A stretch of 64,000 nt of DNA from CAYLPJ01 sp964385465. Lineage in GTDB: Bacteria; Planctomycetota; Phycisphaerae; SM23-33. Positions 16,424 through 24,096 of the stretch are shown here, in pieces (the first letter of the stretch is position 1; each line of letters begins with the position of its first letter). Made by a program: the position numbers and the translations under genes. The notes beneath the pieces are model-generated. The model saw only the letters and a list, made by a program, of their open reading frames with translations, did not search any database and had not been told where the DNA came from. The stretch is from NCBI GenBank assembly GCA_964385465.1, contig CAYLPJ010000022.1, positions 1 through 64,000 of the forward strand, given 5' to 3'.

Positions 16424-18375
16424 CGAGCAGGCATTCTGGAATCCGAATTCACCTCCTGCTGCTGGCGGTTGTTTTCGCGGCCACCGGCTGCGGCGGCCGC
16501 CAACCCCCGCCTCCACCCCCGACGGCTGGCGAAGTGGGGCGCACCGATCTGCGGCAGAGCCCCATGCTCGCCGCCCGGGTCGAAGCCGGCGAGTTGCCGC
16601 CGCTTCCAGACCGTCTGCCGGACCGGCCCGCGCGCGCGAACGTCTTCGGCGATGACGCTCGCTACGGGGGCACGATCACCATCATCGTGCAGAACTTCTG
16701 GAGCCTCGGCGGAATCAACGAGGTGTTCGGTTCGCGCCTGGTTCTGCACCGGCCGAAGGTCGGGGACGCCGGCCGGATCGTGACCGACGAGCAGGGCGAC
16801 GTGGCCTACGAACTCACCGGCAACCTCGCCGAATCGTGGGAATACGCCGCGGACGGCCGGGCCGTTACCGTCAAGCTCCGCGAGGGCCTGCGCTACAGCG
16901 ACGGCCACGAGTTCACCACCGACGACGTCGTCTACCGGTGGCGGATATGGAACGACACCGAGGTCTACGGCGAGATCACGCCGGTTCCGTCGCAACAGCT
17001 CGGCGGCGAACCGATCGACATCGAGCGCATCGATCGCCACACGTTCCGCTTCGTGCTGCCCGAGCCGGACTTCCGCTGGTTCGAGCAGCGGGGGGCCCAC
17101 CTGCAATTCTGGGAAGCGCCCAAGCACTGGCTCTCGCGGTGGGACCCGCATATCCATCCCGACACCGGCGACTGGGACACCTTCAAGCAGAAGCTCGGCG
17201 ATTGGACGGACACGTCCCGCCCGGCGCTGGGGCCTTGGCGCCTGGTGCGGTGGCCGAGCACGGGCGAGGTCGTCGCGGAGCGAAACCCCTACTACTACGT
17301 TGTCGACGGCCAGGGCAGACAGCTTCCCTATATCGATCGCGTGAAAGGCATCCGCGTTCGCAACCAGGACGTGGCGGCGATGAAGGTCGTGGCCGGGCAG
17401 GTCGATCTGTACGACGGGGCGGAACTGGGAAACCTCGCGCTGCTCAAGGCCAACGAGCGGCGCGGCGGGTACAGAATCAGCCTGCACGGCGAGGGGCCGG
17501 GCAGCTTCCCGGCGCTGCTGATCAACTTCTTCACCCGGCGGCCCCATCTTGCCGACGCCTTCCGCGAAAGGGATTTCCGCGTCGCGCTGTCGCTGGCGAT
17601 CGACCGGGAGGAGATCAACCAACTCGTGTTCAACGGCTTCGCCACGCCCACCAATGCCGCGTTCGGCCGGTGGTTTCGCAAGCGCTACGCGACCCACAAG
17701 CCCCGACGTGCCGCCAAGCTGCTCGATGGCCTCGGGCTCAAGGACCGCGACGGGGACGGGGTGCGCCAGTATCCGGGCGGCGCGGATGTCACCATCGTCC
17801 TGACGACGCTCGAGGGCACCTACGCCAGCGTATGCGAACTGGTCACCTCGCACTGGCGCAACCTCGGCATCGACGCGATCGTCAGCAATGTGCACCCGAA
17901 CCAGTATTCCATGCTGCGGAGGAACCGCGAGTATGACGTCATCGCAGCACACAACGGCTCCTACAACATGGAGTCGAACTTCCGCATGGGGTCTTGGTCG
18001 CCGCTGTCCATGTCGGTCGACCTCAGCCGGCCCGTGGGCAAGGGCGCGTGGGCGCCGTTCATCCGCTGGATTCTGTCCAACGGCGAACAAGGGCAGCGCC
18101 CCCCCGCCGACATCGAGGCCGGACTGACCGAAGTCGCCGCACTGTACGAGCGCTATCGCGCCGAACGCGACGAGGCCGAGGCCCGTCGGCTCGCCCGAGG
18201 CATCGCCGAGATCTGGGCCGAGCAGGTATGGACCCTCGGCGTGGTCGGACGGGCGCCCAGCCCCCTGGTGGTCAGCCGGCGCCTGCTGAACCTGCCCCCC
18301 CGGATCGAGGCCCCGCCCGAGGGATACTGGATCCGTGCGGGAACCTACCCCTATCAGCTCGTGCTGCCGCCCTGA
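16420..18375 (+). CDS. Solute-binding lipoprotein of family 5 (Opp/Dpp-type importer)
   Basis: 651 residues. The signal peptide ends in a lipobox (FAATGCGG), so the mature protein is lipid-anchored, followed by a Pro-rich linker. The SBP family 5 pattern is present: YELTGNLAESWEYAADGRA, VTVKLREGLRYSDGHEFTTD, DDVVYRW and FRVALSLAIDREEINQLVF. At >600 residues it belongs to the large family 5 proteins, often found with oligosaccharides in bacteria such as Thermotoga (family knowledge). The ATG overlaps the ATPase stop (ATGA). Confidence 0.88.
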   Translation: MTSRHSGIRIHLLLLAVVFAATGCGGRQPPPPPPTAGEVGRTDLRQSPMLAARVEAGELPPLPDRLPDRPARANVFGDDARYGGTITIIVQNFWSLGGINEVFGSRLVLHRPKVGDAGRIVTDEQGDVAYELTGNLAESWEYAADGRAVTVKLREGLRYSDGHEFTTDDVVYRWRIWNDTEVYGEITPVPSQQLGGEPIDIERIDRHTFRFVLPEPDFRWFEQRGAHLQFWEAPKHWLSRWDPHIHPDTGDWDTFKQKLGDWTDTSRPALGPWRLVRWPSTGEVVAERNPYYYVVDGQGRQLPYIDRVKGIRVRNQDVAAMKVVAGQVDLYDGAELGNLALLKANERRGGYRISLHGEGPGSFPALLINFFTRRPHLADAFRERDFRVALSLAIDREEINQLVFNGFATPTNAAFGRWFRKRYATHKPRRAAKLLDGLGLKDRDGDGVRQYPGGADVTIVLTTLEGTYASVCELVTSHWRNLGIDAIVSNVHPNQYSMLRRNREYDVIAAHNGSYNMESNFRMGSWSPLSMSVDLSRPVGKGAWAPFIRWILSNGEQGQRPPADIEAGLTEVAALYERYRAERDEAEARRLARGIAEIWAEQVWTLGVVGRAPSPLVVSRRLLNLPPRIEAPPEGYWIRAGTYPYQLVLPP

Positions 18376-18441
18376 CCGACTGCCTGCTTGGCCGCCGAAG
18401 TTCGCCGTGACCGAACCGATCCAACCTGAACCGAGCACCCC

Positions 18442-20391
18442 ATGAGCACCCCAAACCGCAGACCAGTCCGCCCCGACGTGATCGTGGACACGCCATTCGA
18501 CCGGCCGCCGAGGTGGGCGGAGCTTCAACGCCGGCTCATCGACCGCATGAACGCCGCGATCGACCCCGTCCTGGATCGCTACGTCCGCGACGACGGGGCG
18601 ATTCTCTGGCCCGTCCGACCCGACCAGTATGGCATCGACGCACTCGACGACGCCTACGAGAGCTTCCACAACTGGCCGCTCTTCTACTTGGTCGGCGGCG
18701 ACCGCCGCTTCCTCGATGCCGCGCACCGCGAGTTCGACGCCATCAACAGCCAGTTCGCCCGGTACCCCACCGGCAAGGGGTACCCGATGTGCGTCGACGA
18801 GTACCAGCCCGCCTACGACTGGTTCCACCAGGGCGAAGGCAACCTGTTGTTCTACCTGCTCGCCACGGCCGATCCCGAGCACCCCGCCGCCCGGGAACGA
18901 GCCGAGCGCTTTGCCCGCTACTTCACCGGCGACGACCCGCGGACCCCGAACTACGACCCCGACCTCCGCCTCCTGCGATGCGCCCACGTCGGCAGCGTCG
19001 GGCCAGCGTTCTGGAACTTCACCCGGCACGAGGACTTCCCCGCCGCCGGCTGGGGCCTGCCCTTCCACGACATCGAGGGCGTCCGCGACGCCGAGGACCT
19101 CGACCACCCCGCCAGGCTCCGCCGGGCACGACGCGTCGCCGCCGAGCGCCGCGGCCGCGGGGACACGCCGAACAACCTCTCCGCCACCAGCCTTGCCGCC
19201 CTCGCGTTCGCCCTCGGCGGCGGCGAGGAGTTCCGCCGGTGGGTCCAGGAGTATGTCGAGGCCTGGATCGACCGCACCGAGGCAAACGGCGGAGTGCTTC
19301 CCGATAACGTCGGGATTGACGGCGTGATCGGCAGCCATACGGGGGGGCGATGGTACGGCGGCAACTACGGCTGGACGCATCCCCACGGCTGGCAGAGCCT
19401 CGGCGCCGCGGTCTGCATCGCCGCTCAGAATGCCACGCTCCTCACCGCCGACCGACGGTGGCTCGACCTGCCCAGGCAGCAACTCAACCACCTCGTCGGC
19501 CGCGGCGTCGAACGGGAGGGCAAGCTCTACGTCCCCCACCGCTACGGCGACCCGGGGCGGGTCCATTACCGCGCGTTCCCCTTCCTGCCCATGCTTCGTA
19601 ACGACGATCAAATCAAGACGCCCCAGCACCGCGCCGACTGGCGAAACGCCGCCACGGCCTTGCAGTTCGACGGTTGGTTCGACTTCGAACCCATGCACGC
19701 CCGGTGGTTCACTTTCCTTTGGGCCTGCTCGATGAGCGAGAGCGACCGAGCCCGTCCCCTCGAACTCACCCACAACCCCGCCCCCGGGGTGGATCTGGAC
19801 CCGACCATCGATGGGTGGCGACATCTCAAGGACCAGGGAAGCACCTGCGCCGGCTGGCTGCGGTTCCTCCGAGGCGAGCTGCCCGACTACCCCGAGGCCG
19901 TCCTCAACCGAAACCTCGAGCAGTGCGCGGCGAGGCTGGAGCTCATCGCCAACGACGACGAGGACCCCGCGACCTACGGCGACGCCTACCTCCAGAAACG
20001 CAACCCCATCACCATGGAGGGCCTCGTCCAACTGACGATGGGAGGCCCCCTGCCCGTGTACAACGGCGGCCTGCTCCACGTCCGCCTGCGCTACGTCGAT
20101 CCGCAGCGCAGCCGGCCCGGCCTGCCGCCCGACGTCGCGGCCCTCGTCCGCGAACTGCACGAGGACAGGACCGTCGTCGAACTCTGCAACCTCGGCGACA
20201 CGCCGCGCGACCTGCTCCTTCACGGCGGGGCCTTCGGCGAGCACCGCCTCACCGAGGCCCGATGGACCGACGCCCGCGGGACCCGCCGAGCCGAGGCGAC
20301 CACAAGTGTCCTTGCCGTCCGCCTCGCCCCCCATGCCTGCGCCCGCCTTGAAATCGTGACCGAACTCTACGCGAACCGACCCCGCCTCTGA
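18442..20391 (+). CDS. Unrecognised 649-aa protein, possibly an (alpha/alpha)-barrel glycosidase
   Basis: Family not recognised with certainty. The protein is rich in aromatic and acidic residues and alternates amphipathic helices, as in (alpha/alpha)6-barrel glycosidases and lyases. Examples are YESFHNWPLFYLVGGDRRFL, EYQPAYDWFHQGEGNLLFYL and TGGRWYGGNYGWTHPHGW. No signal peptide, so it probably acts in the cytoplasm on oligosaccharides brought in by the importer. The C-terminal ~130 residues look like a beta-rich accessory domain (LCNLGDTPRDLLLHGG). It lies 66 bases after the binding-protein gene in the same direction, so it is likely the last gene of that operon. No strong ribosome binding site is seen before the ATG. 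Confidence 0.6.
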   Translation: MSTPNRRPVRPDVIVDTPFDRPPRWAELQRRLIDRMNAAIDPVLDRYVRDDGAILWPVRPDQYGIDALDDAYESFHNWPLFYLVGGDRRFLDAAHREFDAINSQFARYPTGKGYPMCVDEYQPAYDWFHQGEGNLLFYLLATADPEHPAARERAERFARYFTGDDPRTPNYDPDLRLLRCAHVGSVGPAFWNFTRHEDFPAAGWGLPFHDIEGVRDAEDLDHPARLRRARRVAAERRGRGDTPNNLSATSLAALAFALGGGEEFRRWVQEYVEAWIDRTEANGGVLPDNVGIDGVIGSHTGGRWYGGNYGWTHPHGWQSLGAAVCIAAQNATLLTADRRWLDLPRQQLNHLVGRGVEREGKLYVPHRYGDPGRVHYRAFPFLPMLRNDDQIKTPQHRADWRNAATALQFDGWFDFEPMHARWFTFLWACSMSESDRARPLELTHNPAPGVDLDPTIDGWRHLKDQGSTCAGWLRFLRGELPDYPEAVLNRNLEQCAARLELIANDDEDPATYGDAYLQKRNPITMEGLVQLTMGGPLPVYNGGLLHVRLRYVDPQRSRPGLPPDVAALVRELHEDRTVVELCNLGDTPRDLLLHGGAFGEHRLTEARWTDARGTRRAEATTSVLAVRLAPHACARLEIVTELYANRPRL

Positions 20392-20835
20392 CCGCCGCGC
20401 CGCCGGGCATGCAAATGGCCATCATGGGCATTGTCCGTGCCTGTTCTGCCAGCCACGCTTCGTGGCCCGGGCCGCCGCTTCTGCTCGCTCGGATACGCAG
20501 TGGCCCCCACTGCCCCCACGCCAGCGGCGCCCAAAAGACAACCGCCGACCGCGCCGACGACCGCGCTCCCGCAGACGCCGACCGCGCCGCGCGGGCGTAG
20601 CGACGCCGCCCGGCCCTCGCCGGCGATGGCCCCCTGTACGTCACGCCGCCCGCGCCTCGCCGACGGCGTTGCCCTTCGCCGCCCACGCCGCATGCCCCGT
20701 CGCCGTCCGGGCCGCCACCTGCTCCAGCACCTGCTCGGCCTGCGCCCCCGAACACCCCGCGGCCGCCAGAACCTCATCCATCAACTGCGGCAACTCACCG
20801 GGGCCGAGGGAGTCCCGCCGGTTGGTCCGCCTCGT
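20392..20835. other. Gene-poor stretch with low-complexity repeats and a hairpin
   Basis: 444 bases between the 649-aa gene and the frameshifted uroporphyrinogen-decarboxylase-family gene. It holds a perfect short hairpin GCCACG-CTT-CGTGGC (20452-20466), which could stop transcription from the left but has no T-tract. A low-complexity run made of CGACCGCG-like units follows (about 20540-20600). A 46-codon open frame on the minus strand is listed separately. Confidence 0.45.
20641..20781 (-). CDS. Possible small protein or gene remnant (46 aa)
   Basis: Begins MDEVLAAAGCSGAQAEQVLE and ends at TGA (20641-20643). It has strong G/C third-position bias and a regular Ala/Glu/Gln helical pattern, which looks more coding than the neighbouring low-complexity DNA. 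It follows the uroporphyrinogen-decarboxylase-family gene by about 55 bases on the same strand. It could be a short independent gene or the tail of a lost one. No function is suggested. Confidence 0.22.
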   Translation of the reverse strand: MDEVLAAAGCSGAQAEQVLEQVAARTATGHAAWAAKGNAVGEARAA

Positions 20836-21977
20836 TCACTCCAGCGCGGCGACGTTGCCGGCGAGGAGGGATGTCTTGAGGTCCATGTACGTGCGGAAGT
20901 CGTCCCAGGAGACATCCGGCGGGACGGTGTGATCGACGGTGGGGATGAACCCGCCCTCCTCGACGAGGGGGACGAACTCCCTCAGGTGCGCCTTGACGCC
21001 TCGCGCCCGCGGGAGAGAACCCGCTTGTCCACCCCGCCCCACAGCCTCAGCGAGCGCCCGAAGCGCTTTCGCCATTCGCCCGGGCTGACGCCCGCCGCGC
21101 GCTCGATCGGCCAGACCGTGTCCACTCCGGCGTCCATCATCAGCCCGATCAGCGCCGTCGGGTCACCGTCGCTGTCGATGGCGACGTATCGCGTCCCGTG
21201 GGATCGCAGGAAGCTCACCAGCCGACGGAGATGGGGGAGAATGAACGTCCGGTAGGTCTCCGGGCCCAGCAGCGGCCCGCCCTTCATGGCGAAGTCCTCG
21301 TTGAGGACGAAATACTCCACCTGCACCCGCTCGAGGACGGGGCGGCTTGTCTCGATGACGAAATCCGCGAAGAACTCCATCATCTCGTGCATCAGAGCGG
21401 GCTGGTCATACCATGCGTAGGACAACGCCATCGTCCCCATGAACTCGCGGGCGCGCCAGTAGAACCCGTTGGCGGCGCAGTTGCGCCCCAGCACCAGGGG
21501 AATGCTCCGGTTGCGCCAGCGAGCGACCTTCCCATCGAGGTCCGCCGGGTAGCGCTGAGCGAGGGCGGGCTCCAGCCGCGCCCGGACCGACCGGAAGTCC
21601 TCCGGACCGGAGACCGGGAACTCCATGTACTCGTCCATCGACAGCCGCGTGCCGTAGCTCACACCGCGGTTGAGCGCCTTGGTCACGATCCCCTTGGCGT
21701 TGCGGGCGATGGTGTATTCATCCGTCTGCTCGATCACGTCGCGCTCGAACGGCGGGAGGAAGCCGTAGTTCACGTCGATGAACTCCCTCCGGTCGAGCCC
21801 CAGCGCATCCTCTCCGCTGAACCACCCCCACGTGAAGTCGCGAACCGGGTGGGGCGCCTCCGCCTCCCACCGGGCGCGGGTCTGCCCCCAGACGCCCGAC
21901 TCGTGGTTCGGCCGGCGGTCCGACGATCGATACTCCATGCAGTCCAGGAACCTTTGCAGATCCGGCACATCATCCAT
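20836..21977 (-). pseudogene. Uroporphyrinogen-decarboxylase-family (MtaA/CmuA-like) gene with a frameshift
   Basis: The first 331-codon frame (21977 to 20982) carries the family pattern, for example VGRNCAANGF-like LGRNCAANGFYWRAREFMG, FVLNEDFAMKGGPLLGPETY and RLWGGVDKRVLSRGRE. It then breaks into five junk residues and a stop. The family sequence resumes in another frame (HLREFVPLVEEGGFIPTVDH, TVPPDVSWDDFRTYM) to the stop at 20836. The break lies near 20996-20999 and fits loss of one base. Members of this family are TIM-barrel enzymes, many of them cobalamin-dependent methyltransferases in catabolic clusters. Either a real pseudogene or one sequencing error. An IS66 remnant lies directly upstream. 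Confidence 0.75.
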
Positions 21978-21984
21978 CGCGACA

Positions 21985-22271
21985 CCTCCCTACCGTCGCC
22001 CGCAGCATACCAGACGCGCGGCCGCAGGACACGCTCACCCGCACCGGCACGAACGCCGCCATCGCCGACGAGCCGGTCGAGCCCCGACGTTGCACTTGCG
22101 GCCCCACCAAGGCTGCGCTGGACAGGCGCACCGCCTCACGGCGCAGCAGCTCCCTGCGCCAGAAGTAGAACGTGGACTCCCGCAGACCGCCCCGTCCGCA
22201 GAACTCCCGCACGGTCAACCGGCTCGCCGCCTGCCGCTGGACCGCCCCTCACGTGCTCCGCCCTTGGCCAT
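21985..22271 (-). mobile_element. tnpA: Remnant of an IS66-family TnpA (accessory) gene
   Basis: A short frame shows VREFCGRGGLRESTFYFWRR followed later by AAFVPVRV. This is the pattern of the small IS66 TnpA protein (helix-turn-helix plus FVPVRV strand). The start is broken: ATG at 22271 begins MAKGGAREG in one frame, whereas the matching QRQAASRLTVREFC sits in another, so a frameshift separates them. The C-terminal half is missing. No TnpB/TnpC and no intact inverted repeats were seen. Confidence 0.6.
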
Positions 22272-22589
22272 GCGCTTTCTCCTTCCCGCATGGCCCCATC
22301 CTCAACGACGCCCCCGGCAGTCACCAGATGCAGCGGCGGCGACGTACGGAAGGTATCGGTGCCGCGGCGGCCGTGGCCTACAAGGGATACTCGTTCTGAG
22401 TCGTGTGACATTCTGCGCGCAAAACAGGCTCGCCCCCACAGCAGAGACGGTTTCGCTGCCAGACACACTTGCTCCACATGTGCTCCTCGGAGCGAAACGC
22501 ATCGCGCACCGGATGGCCCGCCGACACCCCGGCGGGCCATCGCACTTTCGGCCAGCGTTCGAAGGGCTTTGCGGCTCCCGGCCCGCGCG
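22272..22589. other. Gene-free stretch between IS66 remnant and helicase fragment
   Basis: About 320 bases with no convincing coding frame, although an open frame from 21198 passes through it. It contains the large stem-loop listed at 22512-22541. The rest looks like decayed mobile-element DNA, with nothing else recognisable. Confidence 0.4.
22512..22541. repeat. Strong inverted repeat (11-base arms, 8-base loop)
   Basis: GATGGCCCGCC and GGCGGGCCATC pair perfectly around the loop gacacccc. This is the strongest stem-loop noticed in the window. It has no T-tract after it. It could be an end or transcription stop of a decayed mobile element. Confidence 0.55.
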
Positions 22590-22964
22590 CCGCCCCGACA
22601 GGCGATGCGCCTGCCCACCTACGACAAGCCGCGGATCATCGTCTGTGCCGAAGACTTCCCGAAACACCTCGGGCTTCCTCGAGGCTGTCTGGATGACCTG
22701 TGCGAGCTTCTGTCCCACCTCAAGATCAAGCCCGTCGTGCGTGATACGCGGCACGAAGGGCAACCGTTGGACGTGACCCTTCACGGCGAACTGCTGCCCG
22801 AACAGGCGGCTGCCGCCGAGGCGATGCTTGCTCACGACATCGGCGTGCTATCGGCCACGACGGCGTTCGGCAAGACCGTCCTGTCGGTCTGGCTGATCGC
22901 CCAACGCGGGGGCAACACCCTCATCGTGGTGCATCGACATCAACTGCTGGAGCAGTGGCGGTGA
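22590..22964 (+). pseudogene. Fragment of a TOTE-type primase-helicase (helicase motifs I to Ia only)
   Basis: The fragment reads MRLPTYDKPRIIVCAEDFPK, a conserved linker of DEAD/DEAH helicases that carry an N-terminal TOTE-type primase. It continues through LHGELLPEQAAAAEAM, a Walker-A-like SATTAFGKT and motif Ia (TLIVVHRHQLLEQWR). The frame ends abruptly at 22964, where transposase sequence begins, so the DEAH box and the C-terminal half are absent. Upstream of about 22590 the frame stays open, but the residues no longer resemble the family. It represents a different part of the protein from the helicase gene at the left edge of the window, so the two cannot be compared directly. Confidence 0.7.
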
Positions 22965-23224
22965 CGCTTCAGCCGGCCAGCCGAGGCGACACCGGGAGCC
23001 TGAACGCGACGCTGGCCGAGACGGTGGAGACAGTGCTGGACGTCCAAGACGGTGGCGGGGACGTGGCGTTGGCCGAGGAAGCCCCTCTGGACAAGGGCTA
23101 CCACAGCAACGACGTGTGCCGGGACTTGAAGTCGATGGGGATTCGAGCGGTCATTCGCTCCCCCGCGGGGGATTGCTCGCCCGGGGGCGGATCGTTTAGC
23201 ATCCGGCGGCGGGAACTGCCCTGA
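22955..23224 (+). mobile_element. Transposase C-terminal fragment (DDE type)
   Basis: The frame AVTLQPASRGDTGSLNATLA followed by APLDKGYHSNDVCRDLKSMG has the VTxQxASxGDT and ADKGYHS pattern of IS1182/ISNCY-like DDE transposases around the second catalytic Asp. The N-terminal part is missing: the fragment starts exactly where the helicase fragment stops. After VIRS the family match fades into a GC-rich palindromic stretch (around 23160-23190, CTCCCCCGCGGGGGA). Non-functional. Confidence 0.55.
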
Positions 23225-23244
23225 GGGCCTCAAAGGAGTACTGT

Positions 23245-24075
23245 ATGGACAACTTCTGGATGGCATTGGGCTTGACGGCGTTCGCCGGGCTATCGACCGG
23301 AATCGGCAGCGCCATCGCGTTTTTCGCCAAGCGCACGAACTACCGCTTCCTGTCGGCGGCGACGGGGTTCTCCGCCGGTGTGATGCTGTACGTCTCGTTC
23401 GTGGAGATTCTGCCAAAGGCGGCCGAGAGCCTCGGCGCGGGCCATGGCGAGGGAAGGGGCGACAGGTGGGCGACGCTGGCGTTCTTCGGGGGCATCGTAC
23501 TGATTCTGCTGATCGACCGGCTGATCCCCAGGGCGGAGAACCCCCACGAGGTCCGCAGCGACGGGCAGATCGACGCCGTCCACGAAGGGGCGTCGCCGCA
23601 GCAGGTTCTGCACACCACGCCGGCGAAGCTTCATCGGATGGGCCTGTTCACGGCGCTGGCGATCGGCATCCACAACTTCCCGGAAGGCCTGGCGACGTTC
23701 CTGGCGGCGCTGGAGGATCCGGCACTTGGTTTGGCGATTGCCGTGGCGATCGCACTGCACAACATCCCCGAGGGCATCAGCGTCTCGGTGCCGATCTACT
23801 TCGCTACCGGCCGGCGTGGACGGGCGTTCGCGTACTCGATGGTCTCCGGCCTGGCCGAGCCGGTCGGCGCGCTGCTGGGCTACGTCGCCCTTCGGCCGTT
23901 CCTCGGCCCCGGCGTCATGGGAGCCCTGTTCGGCGGCGTGGCGGGGATCATGGTGTACATCTCGCTGGACGAGTTGCTGCCGACGTCACGGGCGTACGGC
24001 AAGGGGCACGATTCGCTTTACGGGCTGCTGGCGGGGATGGTCGTCATGGCCCTGAGCCTGTTGCTGATGACGTGA
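23245..24075 (+). CDS. zupT: Zinc/divalent metal transporter of the ZIP family
   Basis: 276 residues with eight predicted membrane segments. The two metal-binding motifs are exact: HNFPEG (residues 143-148, segment IV) and HNIPEG (172-177, segment V). The cytoplasmic loop between segments III and IV is His-containing (VHEGAS, VLHTT). This matches bacterial ZupT in length and layout, mediating metal uptake across the inner membrane. GGAG lies 7-8 bases before the ATG. It stands alone, between the transposase fragment and a convergent gene 21 bases downstream; GCCGG-A-CCGGC (24077-24087) in that gap is a weak hairpin. Confidence 0.92.
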   Translation: MDNFWMALGLTAFAGLSTGIGSAIAFFAKRTNYRFLSAATGFSAGVMLYVSFVEILPKAAESLGAGHGEGRGDRWATLAFFGGIVLILLIDRLIPRAENPHEVRSDGQIDAVHEGASPQQVLHTTPAKLHRMGLFTALAIGIHNFPEGLATFLAALEDPALGLAIAVAIALHNIPEGISVSVPIYFATGRRGRAFAYSMVSGLAEPVGALLGYVALRPFLGPGVMGALFGGVAGIMVYISLDELLPTSRAYGKGHDSLYGLLAGMVVMALSLLLMT

Positions 24076-24096
24076 CGCCGGACCGGCCTCGCGCCG

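Noticed and set aside
16141..20334. 1397-codon open frame on the minus strand
   Set aside because: It is antisense to the binding-protein and 649-aa genes, has low-complexity Val/Glu/Gly composition and no motifs; a shadow of GC-rich codons.
20540..20600. CGACCGCG-like short repeats as a functional repeat array
   Set aside because: Units are irregular and match general GC-rich low complexity.
24077..24087. GCCGG-A-CCGGC hairpin between zupT and the convergent gene as a terminator
   Set aside because: The 1-base loop cannot form a stable hairpin and there is no T-tract.
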